DNA from: Faecalimonas sp964623905
Lineage (GTDB): Bacteria; Bacillota; Clostridia; Lachnospirales; Lachnospiraceae
Direction of reading: 5' to 3'
DNA length: 64,000 bases
NCBI GenBank assembly: GCA_964623905.1
Contig: CAZUVY010000003.1
Span: 11,823-75,822 of the forward strand
Of the stretch, positions 16,023-25,036 are shown piece by piece. Below the pieces are notes generated by a model, which saw only the letters and a program-made list of their open reading frames with translations, did not search any database and was not told the origin of the DNA. The position numbers were made by a program, and so were the translations under genes. Each line of letters begins with the position of its first letter. Position 1 is the stretch's first letter.

Positions 16023-17846
16023 TTACTCTGTCTGTGACTGTGCACTTGCATCCCCTGTTCCAGATGTATCTGTAGATTCAGAGGAACCCGAACCGCTTGT
16101 GCCTGATTCTCCTGAACTAGATTCCCCAGAACCTGATGTTCCGGAACCTGATGATCCAGAACCCGATGTTGTATTGTCTGACTGCGATGGCGTTGATGTC
16201 GAAGGTGTCTGTGAAGCAGCCTGTTCTTTCGCGATCACATCTTTTGCCTGTGAAATAGCTGCATTGATCTTATCTTCATTCTGTGTTGCGATCGCATCTT
16301 TTACAAGCTTACTTGCTGTCGCATTGGAAGATGATGTTCCGACAGAGATCGTCGCATCAGAAGAAATATAGGTACTTGTATTAAATACTTCACGGCTTAC
16401 TTCTGTTCCATTCTCATAAACGACTTTCCAAAGCTGAGCAGTCAATCCTGTATGTCCAGAATCTTCTGTAGATTTTGTTCCAAGAGACGCACTTGATGCC
16501 ACAAATTTCTTTCCAGGCTTTGTTGTGCTTAATGTCTCACTGACAAACGCGATCGAACGATTTTCAGGTCTTGTTTCTTTTCCGTAAATCTTAAACGTAA
16601 TATATCCGCCTGACACAGAACCTTCGATATAAATCGGAGTCTCTGTGCTGTTTACAAATTTCAGATCCTTATAATCCCCGGCAATCGCTGCATCCATAGA
16701 TGGATCCACATAACCAACTGTCATAGAGTGTGCCTGTCTCTGTGTGATCTCAAGCTCAGCCAGAATACACGCATTATATAATGTACTTGATACCTGACAG
16801 ATTCCTCCGCCCATACTCTGTACTACTTTTCCATTTTCATAAGAACCTGCTTCTGCATATCCATTCTCATATGTATATGGACGCATCGCTGCATCGGCTG
16901 AGAATTCTTCTCCCGGCATGAGCACTGTTCCATTGATCAATGATGCACCTGTCTCGATATTCTGAACACGGCCGCCGCCAGTTCCGCAATAGGTTGTATA
17001 TTTTCCAAGTACATCCTGAATCTGTTCTAATTGTTCTCTTGTGATCTCAGGTTCTTCAATCTTTGTCACAAGTTCGATTGTGTCAGATTCCTGCTTCCAT
17101 GTATCATTCAGAAAAGTCTCAATTGCCTTTGTTGACTCTTCCGTTTCAATTGCCACACCTTTTTCTGCATCTGTAATGACAAACTCACCATTTGATCTTG
17201 TAATAGTCGCATTCTTTGCACCATTTTCCAGTTCTGGCATCTGTTCCTCGATCACAGCGGCAACCATCTCTTCATCCACGCTGTAGGTCACATCAAATAC
17301 TTTTGCTTCCTTTTCCAGCTTGTTCAATTTAAAATAACGGCTCCATACACTGCCTGTCTTGCCATATTCTACTGCCTTTTTCACAAGCTTTTCTGTATCT
17401 CCGATCTGGAATCCAAGTTCAGAAAGCGTAATATCTACGCTGGCTTCTTCCGCTTTCAATGTCATCGTCATCGCCTGATATTCTGATACTTTTTCTTCCA
17501 GAGCAGCCTGTGCCTCACTTGCATCCATGCCAGATACTTCTACCGTTCCGATAAATACATTGTCACAAATCTTATCTTCCGGAACCTTATTTACAGAAGC
17601 ACTTAATCCAACATAAGAACACAACATAATGACAAGTACAACGCCAGCCACTAATCCACCGATCTGGAACATTCTCTTTTTCTTTTCTGCGCGTCTCTTT
17701 GAACTGATGTGTTTTTTCGAATCGGAGATTCTTCTGCTGCCGGCAGCTGTTGTCTTCCTTGCAGCTGTCTTTTGGGATGCAGGTCTTTTTCCTGTTCTTT
17801 TGTTTCTATTATTTCCATTTCTTGTTGACTTTCTTGTCTCAGTCAT
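16023..17846 (-). CDS. VanW family cell-wall protein with low-complexity tail
   Basis: A 607-residue protein. A basic N-terminal tail (residues 1-60) is followed by one membrane helix (about 63-83), so the rest is outside the cell. Two repeats of the YoaR-like peptidoglycan-binding domain lead to the VanW core (about 290-450) with GEEFSADAAMRPYT and SMGGGICQVSSTLYNA. The last 80 residues are almost only Ser, Gly, Thr and Glu, a likely wall-spanning linker. VanW function is unresolved; the family travels with vancomycin resistance in some species but is common in ordinary Clostridia. GAGGTGG precedes the ATG. Confidence 0.88.
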   Translation of the reverse strand: MTETRKSTRNGNNRNKRTGKRPASQKTAARKTTAAGSRRISDSKKHISSKRRAEKKKRMFQIGGLVAGVVLVIMLCSYVGLSASVNKVPEDKICDNVFIGTVEVSGMDASEAQAALEEKVSEYQAMTMTLKAEEASVDITLSELGFQIGDTEKLVKKAVEYGKTGSVWSRYFKLNKLEKEAKVFDVTYSVDEEMVAAVIEEQMPELENGAKNATITRSNGEFVITDAEKGVAIETEESTKAIETFLNDTWKQESDTIELVTKIEEPEITREQLEQIQDVLGKYTTYCGTGGGRVQNIETGASLINGTVLMPGEEFSADAAMRPYTYENGYAEAGSYENGKVVQSMGGGICQVSSTLYNACILAELEITQRQAHSMTVGYVDPSMDAAIAGDYKDLKFVNSTETPIYIEGSVSGGYITFKIYGKETRPENRSIAFVSETLSTTKPGKKFVASSASLGTKSTEDSGHTGLTAQLWKVVYENGTEVSREVFNTSTYISSDATISVGTSSSNATASKLVKDAIATQNEDKINAAISQAKDVIAKEQAASQTPSTSTPSQSDNTTSGSGSSGSGTSGSGESSSGESGTSGSGSSESTDTSGTGDASAQSQTE

Positions 17847-17890
17847 AGCTTAAACCACCTCATCTTATTCAAGAATCTATTCCCTTGAAA

Positions 17891-17992
17891 CTAAACTAAA
17901 TATGGGAGCACCGATGTTGCAATCATTGCAACTACTAAAATAATGATGACAGTTGCGATTGCTTTTCTTACTTTTTTATTATAAAAATTCAC
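17891..17992 (-). CDS. 33-residue single-pass membrane peptide
   Basis: A short reading frame starting at GTG with AAGGTGAG five bases before it. It encodes a basic N-terminus (NFYNKKVRKA) followed by a hydrophobic helix ending in PYLV. It lies 44 bases upstream of the VanW gene on the same strand, so it may share its message. Short basic-then-hydrophobic proteins of this kind occur in many Clostridia and are often left unannotated. The function is unknown. Confidence 0.6.
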   Translation of the reverse strand: MNFYNKKVRKAIATVIIILVVAMIATSVLPYLV

Positions 17993-18067
17993 TTATCTCA
18001 CCTTACCTTCCAGGTTTCAAACTATTATCCATCCATTGTAAACGTTTTATATCGTTTTTGCAAGATT

Positions 18068-19786
18068 CTATATCACAAATGTAGATGCCTGATGCGTCAG
18101 CCTGCTTCTGTTCTGATAATCAAAAAGCACCAGAAATTCGCCTGCTTCACAATCCCCCAGCACATCAAAGTGGAATCTTTCCATGTGCGTCATCTTTCGA
18201 AGCTGTCTCTTATCATATCCCTCATAACCATTCAGATACTGATGGTCCTGCGCCTCTGTCTCATAGAAATCATTCAGTTCCTGTTTTTCTACCTGATATT
18301 CTCCCGCAAAATCTGGTCTGTTTTTCACATTTTCACGTAAATAGAGATCAAATGTCAACAGTTCTTTATATAAATCCTCATCCAGCTTTTCCAGGCTTCG
18401 AATAAAGTCTAACAAAATTTCGTATCTGGTGATTCTTGCATGGCTCATAAGATGTAATTCATGGTTTTCGTAATATTTTCCCAATGCAAGATACAATTCA
18501 AATGGTGAATCAAATTCCTGTTCCAGGCGATGCAGCGTATACGTAAACTGACCACTGTTATAATATACTTCTACCATCTCTTCCACCATTTTCAGTGTCA
18601 GGACTTTCTCATAAGAAAGCCAGTTTGTGTAAAGCACTTCATACGGCGGTCTGCTTTTGTAAACAAGTCCATAAGATTCTTTCATCTCTTCCATATAAGA
18701 ACCTTTCAGCACCTTCAAGAATCCGAGCTGTAATTGTTCCGGATGCAGACGATAAACATCATCAAAAGATTTTTTGAAACTTTCAAATCCTTCATATGGA
18801 AGCCCCGCGATCAGATCCAGATGCTGATGCACATTTCCTCTCTGATTGATACGATTCACAATTCTGGCCACTTCTGAAAATTTCATTGTTCTTTTAATTT
18901 CCCGGATCGTCTTTTCATTTGTAGACTGTACACCAATTTCCAATTGAATCAGACCAGGTCTCATTGTCTCAATTAATTGCAGTTCTTCTTCATTTAACAG
19001 ATCTGCGGCAACCTCAAAATGGAAGTTGGTAATTCCTTTGTCGTGTTCCACCAGATATCTCCATATCTCCATCGCATGCGTATGCTTACAGTTGAATGTT
19101 CTGTCCACAAACTTAACCTGCGGCACCTCCTCATCGATAAAAAACTGCAGTTCTTTTTTTACCAGTTCCAGATCACGGAATCTCAGACATTTATCTATAG
19201 ATGACAGACAATAGCTGCATGAGAATGGGCAGCCTCTGCTTGACTCATAGTAAATGATCTTATTCTTAAAATTCGCCATGTCATGATATACAAATGGAAC
19301 CGTACTAAGATCGATCGTCTTTCTCCATGCATTTTCGCATATCTCGCCCTGTTCTGTGCGGTATGCAATCCCTTTGATCTCTGCGAGAGAACTTTTCTCT
19401 CCATGATAAAACTCTGTAAGTTCCAGAAACGTCTCTTCTCCCTCACCAAACATCACGCCTGTCAGCTCTGGCAGTCTGCTCAGCACATCCTTTGCATCAT
19501 AGGATACCTCCGGACCCCCAAGCCAGATTGGAAGCTGCGGAAATATCTTCTTGATCTCTCTTACCAATTCTTCCACATAATTCAGATTCCAAATATAGCA
19601 GGAAAAACATAACACATCTGGTTTCTTCTTATATAAATCTGTCAAAATATCATCTGTCTGCTGATTGATCGTATATTCTGCAATCATAATCTCATCTTTA
19701 TATGCTTTTGCATAAGCTCTCAAACTATATACTGCAAGATTTGAATGAATATACTTTGCATTGATTGCTGTCAAAACAATGTTCAT
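18068..19786 (-). CDS. B12-binding domain radical SAM protein
   Basis: A 572-residue enzyme. An N-terminal cobalamin-binding-like domain (about 1-150; LCFSCYIWNLNYVEEL, WLGGPEVS) is followed by a radical SAM core with Cys186, Cys190 and Cys193 (CPFSCSYC) for the [4Fe-4S] cluster, then a C-terminal domain resembling DUF4080. Members of this family are annotated in many Clostridia without a proven substrate; methylation or tRNA/peptide modification is possible. The ATG at 19786 is chosen because AGGAGG lies 6-7 bases upstream. It stands alone between the SRP RNA and the membrane peptide. Confidence 0.88.
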   Translation of the reverse strand: MNIVLTAINAKYIHSNLAVYSLRAYAKAYKDEIMIAEYTINQQTDDILTDLYKKKPDVLCFSCYIWNLNYVEELVREIKKIFPQLPIWLGGPEVSYDAKDVLSRLPELTGVMFGEGEETFLELTEFYHGEKSSLAEIKGIAYRTEQGEICENAWRKTIDLSTVPFVYHDMANFKNKIIYYESSRGCPFSCSYCLSSIDKCLRFRDLELVKKELQFFIDEEVPQVKFVDRTFNCKHTHAMEIWRYLVEHDKGITNFHFEVAADLLNEEELQLIETMRPGLIQLEIGVQSTNEKTIREIKRTMKFSEVARIVNRINQRGNVHQHLDLIAGLPYEGFESFKKSFDDVYRLHPEQLQLGFLKVLKGSYMEEMKESYGLVYKSRPPYEVLYTNWLSYEKVLTLKMVEEMVEVYYNSGQFTYTLHRLEQEFDSPFELYLALGKYYENHELHLMSHARITRYEILLDFIRSLEKLDEDLYKELLTFDLYLRENVKNRPDFAGEYQVEKQELNDFYETEAQDHQYLNGYEGYDKRQLRKMTHMERFHFDVLGDCEAGEFLVLFDYQNRSRLTHQASTFVI

Positions 19787-19907
19787 AGACTTCCTCCTGT
19801 AACTCATTACTCTTTTTGTAAATCAAAAAAGATGTTATTGTATTAACAGTTTTCACAACTAGTAATGCAATAACACCTTTTCTTTGTATCGGTTATTTTC
19901 TTTTTTT

Positions 19908-20169
19908 CGTGCGTTGCATTTCGAACTTCCTCCCCAGACGTTACCTTTGTAGTTAACTCAGCCCAGGCACCCTCACGGCACCCGGAAGGTTCTACTTAGT
20001 GCTGCTTCGTTCCCGACCTGACACGGTTCATAGATTCCCGTCGCGTGAGACCCAAACCTCTACGCCACTTACAAAGGGCAGCCTCACAAAAGAAAGCCCT
20101 CCATGCAACATCACCCCTACTATAGCGGATTGTAGGTACAAGGTACCGCTAACACCCCGGCTGCACGGT
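19908..20169 (-). ncRNA. ffs: signal recognition particle RNA, Bacillus-type large form
   Basis: On the minus strand the conserved helix-8 core reads GTGTCAGGTCGGGAACGAAG followed by CAGC, with a GGAA tetraloop and the asymmetric loop that binds Ffh. About 110 bases on each side match the Alu-type domain of the Bacillus 6S-like scRNA (TTAGCGGTACC, TACAATCCGCT, GCCTGGGC). The ends are set by pairing CGTGC near 20168 with GCACG near 19908, giving about 262 bases, the normal size of the long form. It targets nascent membrane and secreted proteins with Ffh. Confidence 0.93.
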
Positions 20170-20208
20170 TATTAATTATACAATTACTTTTATGAAAATG
20201 TCAAGTGA

Positions 20209-20670
20209 TTAACGCTTTTTCTCTCGCAATTCTTTAAAAAAAGTTTTCATCAGGCTGCTGCATTCCTCTTCCAGCACCCCGATTTCCAATTCTACCTGGT
20301 GATTAAATGCATCTACCTGCAATAAATTCAGCACAGAACCGGCGCATCCTGCTTTCGGATTCATACACCCGACTACCACTTTTTTCATACGGGACTGCAC
20401 GATTGCTCCTGCACACATCTGACATGGTTCCAAAGTCACATACATGGTGCAATCTTCCAGACGCCAATCCCCTAATTTGCGGCATGCCTTTCGAATCGCC
20501 ATCATCTCTGCATGCGCAATCACATTCTTATCAATGGTTCTTCGATTATAACCTCTCGCAATGATCTTTCCCTCATAGACGATCACGCATCCTATCGGTA
20601 CTTCCTCCAAAGCATATGCTTTTCTGGCCTGCTTTATGGCCTCTTTCATAAACTTCTCATCCTGACTCAT
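20209..20670 (-). CDS. tadA: tRNA adenosine(34) deaminase
   Basis: A 153-residue zinc deaminase that converts A34 to inosine in tRNA-Arg(ACG). Zinc ligands and the catalytic Glu are in AHAEMMAI and EPCQMCAGAI. The basic C-terminus (ELREKKR) contacts tRNA in the family. Two tandem ATGs are possible; the second (20670) has the better spacing of 7 bases from AGGTGG. It ends next to the SRP RNA gene, an arrangement common in Firmicutes. Confidence 0.94.
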   Translation of the reverse strand: MSQDEKFMKEAIKQARKAYALEEVPIGCVIVYEGKIIARGYNRRTIDKNVIAHAEMMAIRKACRKLGDWRLEDCTMYVTLEPCQMCAGAIVQSRMKKVVVGCMNPKAGCAGSVLNLLQVDAFNHQVELEIGVLEEECSSLMKTFFKELREKKR

Positions 20671-20688
20671 CATCTGTCCACCTATCTA

Positions 20689-21336
20689 TTATCTGTCGAT
20701 CTTTCGACACCAATATCCAAAATCTTCATATGTATTCTTCTCTTCTTCGGAAAGTTCCAGCTCCATATCCGTAAGTCTTCGGAACACAGTAAATCCAAAT
20801 GCATTCGCTGCCATCTTCTCTTTTTCATGAAAGATCCCCGGAACTCCGATCCAGACTTCTCCATCTTCTTCTATATAAAGCAAATGATGGTAATTATAAT
20901 ATCCATGAAGCAAAAAACTGTTATTGGCAAGACGCCACTCTTTTCTCGGAAGCCTTGACAGATCCTGACGCTGTATCTTCTCAAAATGCCTGCTGGAAAC
21001 GGGTGTGTATACTGCAACCTCTTCTTCCTGTGGCAGTTCCACCTCTTCTATCTCCATAGTCTCCTGAATCTCCGGCTCCGGTTCTGGTGCCGGCTTTATC
21101 TCCGCCTGTACACTTACACTGCTCTGCGTTGACGCTTCTTCCTGCTCTTCCTCCCAAGCCGCGTAATATTTACTGCCGTCTTCCCGCTGGAACTGAATCC
21201 CTTTCACTTCGTCAATCTGTTTCGAATAAATCTGGATAATACTCTTATCCATCTGTTTTTCTACTTTCATAAATCCCAGATTGCGAACGCGCTTTCCATT
21301 TTCGTACTCATACAAATATTGAATAAACTGTGTCAT
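20689..21336 (-). CDS. DUF6128-like protein
   Basis: A 215-residue protein of a Lachnospiraceae family I associate with DUF6128. The N-terminal part (FIQYLYEYENGKRVRNLGF) and the C-terminal part (LRKEW-type segment, FLLHGYYNYHHLLY, WIGVPGIFHEKEK) are conserved-looking blocks joined by an acidic Pro/Glu linker (residues 75-125). There is no signal peptide. Function unknown. TAGGAGAG precedes the ATG at 21336; a longer frame to 21369 has no such site. Confidence 0.75.
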   Translation of the reverse strand: MTQFIQYLYEYENGKRVRNLGFMKVEKQMDKSIIQIYSKQIDEVKGIQFQREDGSKYYAAWEEEQEEASTQSSVSVQAEIKPAPEPEPEIQETMEIEEVELPQEEEVAVYTPVSSRHFEKIQRQDLSRLPRKEWRLANNSFLLHGYYNYHHLLYIEEDGEVWIGVPGIFHEKEKMAANAFGFTVFRRLTDMELELSEEEKNTYEDFGYWCRKIDR

Positions 21337-21416
21337 ATCTTCTCTCCTAACCTTGTCTTTACACTCCACTATATTCTTTCGTGGTTGTATTTAGAACAAG
21401 ATCTTCTTTGGAGAAA

Positions 21417-22826
21417 TTATATGATCGCGTTCAATTCCTGATACAATCTCTTTGCATAACTGTCCGTCATGCCGCAGATATAATCTGTCACCAACAGCAG
21501 TCTCAGATATAGTTTTTCAACTTCACTCTTTCCTTTTGCCTGATTATGATATGCTGTTTTATAGTTTTCTGATATAAACGATACCAGACGTTTTTCGATT
21601 TTGTTCATTTCCACATCCGTGTCATAATAGATCACGGCATTCACAAATTTATTCATTAAAAAATCAAGGATCACCGATTCTGCAACTTCCATTTTAAAGA
21701 TATCCGGAGTCGAGAATACTCTTCGATAGGCCATATCCCCTAAAAGCTGCATCAGCTCCTCGCCATACGTTCCGTGGAAAATATCATACGGATAACTGCC
21801 TTCCATGATCGCGTCATAATTTGCAGTAAATCCATATGTCGCACAGCTGATCAGATATCCCTGCACCTGAACAATCCAGTTCTTCACCGCATATTCTTCC
21901 GGATTTTTCACATTGCGTCTGAGCCCGCTCTGATACTTTCTCTCCAGCTTGTCCATCGCCGGGAATGGATTCTCAGGATCTTTTTCCTGCAGTTCTCGAA
22001 GTTCTTCTTTGAGCTGCTGGTAAGAGATAAATCCCTTCACGAATGCATCTTCGATATCTGCCGTCTTATATGCAATATCGTCTGCCGCTTCCAGAATAAA
22101 TGTCAGCGGATGTCTTTTTCCTTCAGTTCCCGTTGCAGAAATGATCTGCTTAAATGTATCTTGATCTGCCAGGAAATAGCCCATCTTTTTATCTTTGATA
22201 TTGCCTGATTGCTTGTCAATCTCCGTAGACGCCACCGGATATTTGACGATCGTATTCAACAAGGCATAAGTTAGGTTCATTCCATGCTCATCTACCAGAT
22301 AATGAAGCCTCGTCACCAGACGAAGTGCCTGTGCATTACCCTCAAAATTATAGAAATCCTGCTGCATCTGTTCCGTCAGGATCTCTTTCAACGTATTTCC
22401 TTTGTATGTCAGCACTGGAAGATTTCTCTTGAACCAGTCCCGAATCGCATATTCTCCAAAATGACCAAACGGAGGATTCCCGATGTCATGGATCAACCCT
22501 GCACACTGCAGAATGCTGCTGATTTCTTCCTTAAAACGCGGGGTGAAATCTTCATCTTTCTTATATGTCAGAATGTATTCCCCGATATTTTGTCCCAATG
22601 ATTTTCCAAACGAAGACACTTCCAGCGAATGTGTCAGCCTTGTTCTGATAAAATCACTTTTATCCAAAGGAAATACCTGGGTCTTATCCTGCAGTCTTCG
22701 AAAAGAAGCACTTCCTATGATACGATGATAATCTTTTTCAAATTCACTTCGCAGATCATTCTGGGATGCAGATACAGAAGCACTGCTCCTTGGCCTTCCT
22801 GCTGCAAGCAACTGTTTCCAATTCAT
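21417..22826 (-). CDS. dgt: deoxyguanosinetriphosphate triphosphohydrolase-like protein
   Basis: A 469-residue HD-domain dNTPase, which cleaves dGTP or other dNTPs to the nucleoside and triphosphate. The pieces are FRRLQDKTQVFPLD near the N-terminus, RTRLTHSLEVSSFG, and the HD motif LIHDIGNPPFGHFGE, plus a later AADDIAYKTADIED metal site. The protein tunes nucleotide pools and can also restrict phage in some bacteria. AAGGGGG precedes the ATG. It lies 11 bases after the XRE-type regulator gene. Confidence 0.9.
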   Translation of the reverse strand: MNWKQLLAAGRPRSSASVSASQNDLRSEFEKDYHRIIGSASFRRLQDKTQVFPLDKSDFIRTRLTHSLEVSSFGKSLGQNIGEYILTYKKDEDFTPRFKEEISSILQCAGLIHDIGNPPFGHFGEYAIRDWFKRNLPVLTYKGNTLKEILTEQMQQDFYNFEGNAQALRLVTRLHYLVDEHGMNLTYALLNTIVKYPVASTEIDKQSGNIKDKKMGYFLADQDTFKQIISATGTEGKRHPLTFILEAADDIAYKTADIEDAFVKGFISYQQLKEELRELQEKDPENPFPAMDKLERKYQSGLRRNVKNPEEYAVKNWIVQVQGYLISCATYGFTANYDAIMEGSYPYDIFHGTYGEELMQLLGDMAYRRVFSTPDIFKMEVAESVILDFLMNKFVNAVIYYDTDVEMNKIEKRLVSFISENYKTAYHNQAKGKSEVEKLYLRLLLVTDYICGMTDSYAKRLYQELNAII

Positions 22827-22837
22827 AGATATCCCCC

Positions 22838-23512
22838 TTAATCCAAATAAATCGGTGGTTCATAATCCTTTCCAAGCAAACGCTTTTTGCGTTCCTGATA
22901 TCCAAGAAATGCCCATTCTGTCATATCTGTCCACTTATGCTGGTCCTGATCATAAACCTGTACATATCCGATTCGCTTCGGATGCATGCGTACACTATTC
23001 GACTTGTATTCTTTTCCGGTATATGGATTGACCTCTCCTAAGATGGCTTCCTCCTTTTTCGGTTCCTCTTTCTGTGGCATCGCCTGTTTTCGGTAATACC
23101 CCATCACACCTTTGCGAAGAAGTTTCCTTTCTTCTGATTCTTCCGGGTCATTGACCGCAGCCACTTCTTCCTTTTCCTTCGCAGTCTCTGGCTCTGGTTC
23201 TGGTTCTGACACAACAGGGTCAAGCAGTTCTCCAACTGTCACTTCGCGTTCTAATGGAGTTTCTTTCTTTTCGATCGGCTTCGCGTCTGGGTCCATCTCC
23301 ATGATATCAAGCTGAAATTTGCAGCCTAAAATCTCTGCGATCATACGCATATCCTTTTCCTGAAAGTTATCTCTCCCCAGCCTCTGCGTCAGATTCTGTC
23401 TCGACATGGACTTTCCCGTATACTGTTCGATCAATTCTGCCAATTCTTTTATGGTCATCCCTTTTCGGCTCAGGATAATCTTCACCTGCTCGCCAAATGT
23501 AAGGTTTATCAT
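22838..23512 (-). CDS. XRE-like helix-turn-helix protein
   Basis: A 224-residue protein. The first 70 residues form a Cro/C1-type HTH (VKIILSRKGMTIKELAELIE, then SRQNLTQRL) with the region DMRMIAEILGCKFQL. An acidic linker (75-125) leads to a C-terminal conserved part with VNPYTGKEYKSNSVR and PPIYLD. It precedes dgt in the same transcription unit and could control it. I do not recognise the C-terminal domain. Confidence 0.78.
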   Translation of the reverse strand: MINLTFGEQVKIILSRKGMTIKELAELIEQYTGKSMSRQNLTQRLGRDNFQEKDMRMIAEILGCKFQLDIMEMDPDAKPIEKKETPLEREVTVGELLDPVVSEPEPEPETAKEKEEVAAVNDPEESEERKLLRKGVMGYYRKQAMPQKEEPKKEEAILGEVNPYTGKEYKSNSVRMHPKRIGYVQVYDQDQHKWTDMTEWAFLGYQERKKRLLGKDYEPPIYLD

Positions 23513-23533
23513 GCTGCTTCCTCTTTTCCGATT

Positions 23534-24415
23534 TTAATAATACTGCTCTAAATATTCTTCTAACGTAATTCCAAGTTCTGTAATCTTTGTGGCATCTTCT
23601 ACACCCACATAACGATAATGCCATGGCTCATAAATGATGCCCGTAATATCTGTCTTTTCTGGTGGATATCTTAAAATGAATCCATATTTATAACAGTTTT
23701 CTGCAAGCCATTTTGCTTCTTCTGTCTCTTGCTGCTTTTCATCCAGTCCCATATAATCATTTGAGATCAAATCCAGAGCTAACCCCAGTGCATGTTCACT
23801 TGTTCCAGGTTCTGCAACACTTTGTCTTGTATCTGCAAATGCATCCCAATAACCAAGTCCGCTGTTTAGACGGTCCTGCAGCGATTCATTAAACAGATTC
23901 TCCTGTCTTTCCACAGAACGATATGCGGAACAAATGATGATTCTCATGCCATCCTCTTTTGCATCCTGCAGCATCTGTTTTGCCGCATCTGCAATTCTGG
24001 AGTCCACACTATATCCTGTTTCCAGCTCGGTAAAAGAAGGAATCTCATAGTTTTCATCCATTGGATTCTTATTGTTAACAAGAACAAGATACCATGGACG
24101 TTCTGTAACTTCATTGTCTGTTCCCTGTTCCGCAGCTGCGTTCGCTGTCTCCAACGCTTTATCCAACTCTTCCTGTAACTTTTCTGTCTGTGCCATGCTT
24201 TCTTCCTTGATCTGCGCGGTCACTTCCACCAGTTCCTTTTCTGCACGCTTCTTCTCAACCGAACCGCCGATTTTTCCTCCGATCATCAATCCAAGGATCA
24301 GCACCAGTGTACAATAAAGCAACAGGCGCTTCTTTTCACGGCTCATAAATTTAAACCCTCTCTTGATTCTATCTAAACAATATTCAAAGTATGAATTGTA
24401 ACTTCCTCTATTCAT
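23534..24415 (-). CDS. VanY-type D,D-carboxypeptidase (M15B family)
   Basis: A 293-residue membrane-anchored peptidase. A basic N-terminus and one membrane helix (about residues 31-48) are followed by a coiled coil (50-95) and the M15 catalytic domain. Zinc-site motifs SEHALGLALDL and EPWHYRYVG are intact, as is CSAYRSVERQ. It removes the terminal D-alanine from peptidoglycan stem peptides outside the cell. This gene alone does not imply vancomycin resistance. GGGAG precedes the ATG. Confidence 0.9.
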   Translation of the reverse strand: MNRGSYNSYFEYCLDRIKRGFKFMSREKKRLLLYCTLVLILGLMIGGKIGGSVEKKRAEKELVEVTAQIKEESMAQTEKLQEELDKALETANAAAEQGTDNEVTERPWYLVLVNNKNPMDENYEIPSFTELETGYSVDSRIADAAKQMLQDAKEDGMRIIICSAYRSVERQENLFNESLQDRLNSGLGYWDAFADTRQSVAEPGTSEHALGLALDLISNDYMGLDEKQQETEEAKWLAENCYKYGFILRYPPEKTDITGIIYEPWHYRYVGVEDATKITELGITLEEYLEQYY

Positions 24416-24468
24416 AGTACTCCCATCTTTTTCTTAAGAAATATTTTTGTTTCTTCCTTTGCCAATAA

Positions 24469-24492
24469 AATGAGGCGAATCTTCACCTCATT
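24469..24492 (-). terminator. terminator at the end of the DUF5685/J-protein unit
   Basis: AATGAGG-GAA and TTC-CCTCATT form a tight hairpin overlapping the stop codon of the membrane protein gene, followed by TTTATT on the minus strand. Confidence 0.65.
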
Positions 24493-25036
24493 CTGTTCCA
24501 TTTATTAACCTTCCACGGAGTCTGCTCCAGATCATTCCCTGAAAATACCGATACGCCTGATCATAAATAAAAATACCGGCCTGCCCCGCTAAAAATCCTA
24601 TCAAAAGAAGTCTGCCATCTGCTTCTTTTGTAAAAATCAAATCCGAAAACCCTGTCAGAATTGGAATATATATGATATTAAAGATAACATATTTTCCGAT
24701 CCAAAGTGTAAGATTTCGATTTTTCAATTCTTTTTTTGCTGCTATCTTCTCCCACAGCCCTTCACTTAACAGCAAGTATAACGCCATCGCCGCAAATGTA
24801 GCACAGTAAAATTTGTTCGGAGTGACGATCAAATTGACCAAAAGGCTTGCTGCAAAGTACCCTGCTCCAAACAGAATCCCCCATTCGCGAATCGTAATCC
24901 CTACGCAAAAGGATGCCGCTGCGATCAAGAACAAACTGCTCGATTCAAGCACTGCGCTCAAAATCATAAGCACTGCCGAAAAAGCTGCCAGTAGACCGGC
25001 GATTGCTACCTGCTTTGCTTTTACATGCATGCGCAC
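24488..25036 (-). CDS. multi-pass membrane protein of unknown function
   Basis: About 182 residues with five or six predicted helices (KQVAIAGLLAAFSAVLMIL at the start, then LIAAASFCVGI and others), resembling the S components of ECF transporters in size and topology, although I see no firm signature. I chose the GTG at 25036 because GGGAGG lies 6 bases before it; the ATG at 25030 would be 12 bases away. The start overlaps the end of the J-domain gene by 16 bases, so the two are translationally coupled. Confidence 0.65.
   Translation of the reverse strand: MRMHVKAKQVAIAGLLAAFSAVLMILSAVLESSSLFLIAAASFCVGITIREWGILFGAGYFAASLLVNLIVTPNKFYCATFAAMALYLLLSEGLWEKIAAKKELKNRNLTLWIGKYVIFNIIYIPILTGFSDLIFTKEADGRLLLIGFLAGQAGIFIYDQAYRYFQGMIWSRLRGRLINGTE

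Noticed and set aside
16023..16260. Ser/Gly/Glu repeats at the VanW protein C-terminus, first considered as a tandem repeat array
   Set aside because: The DNA shows no regular unit; it is a low-complexity protein linker.
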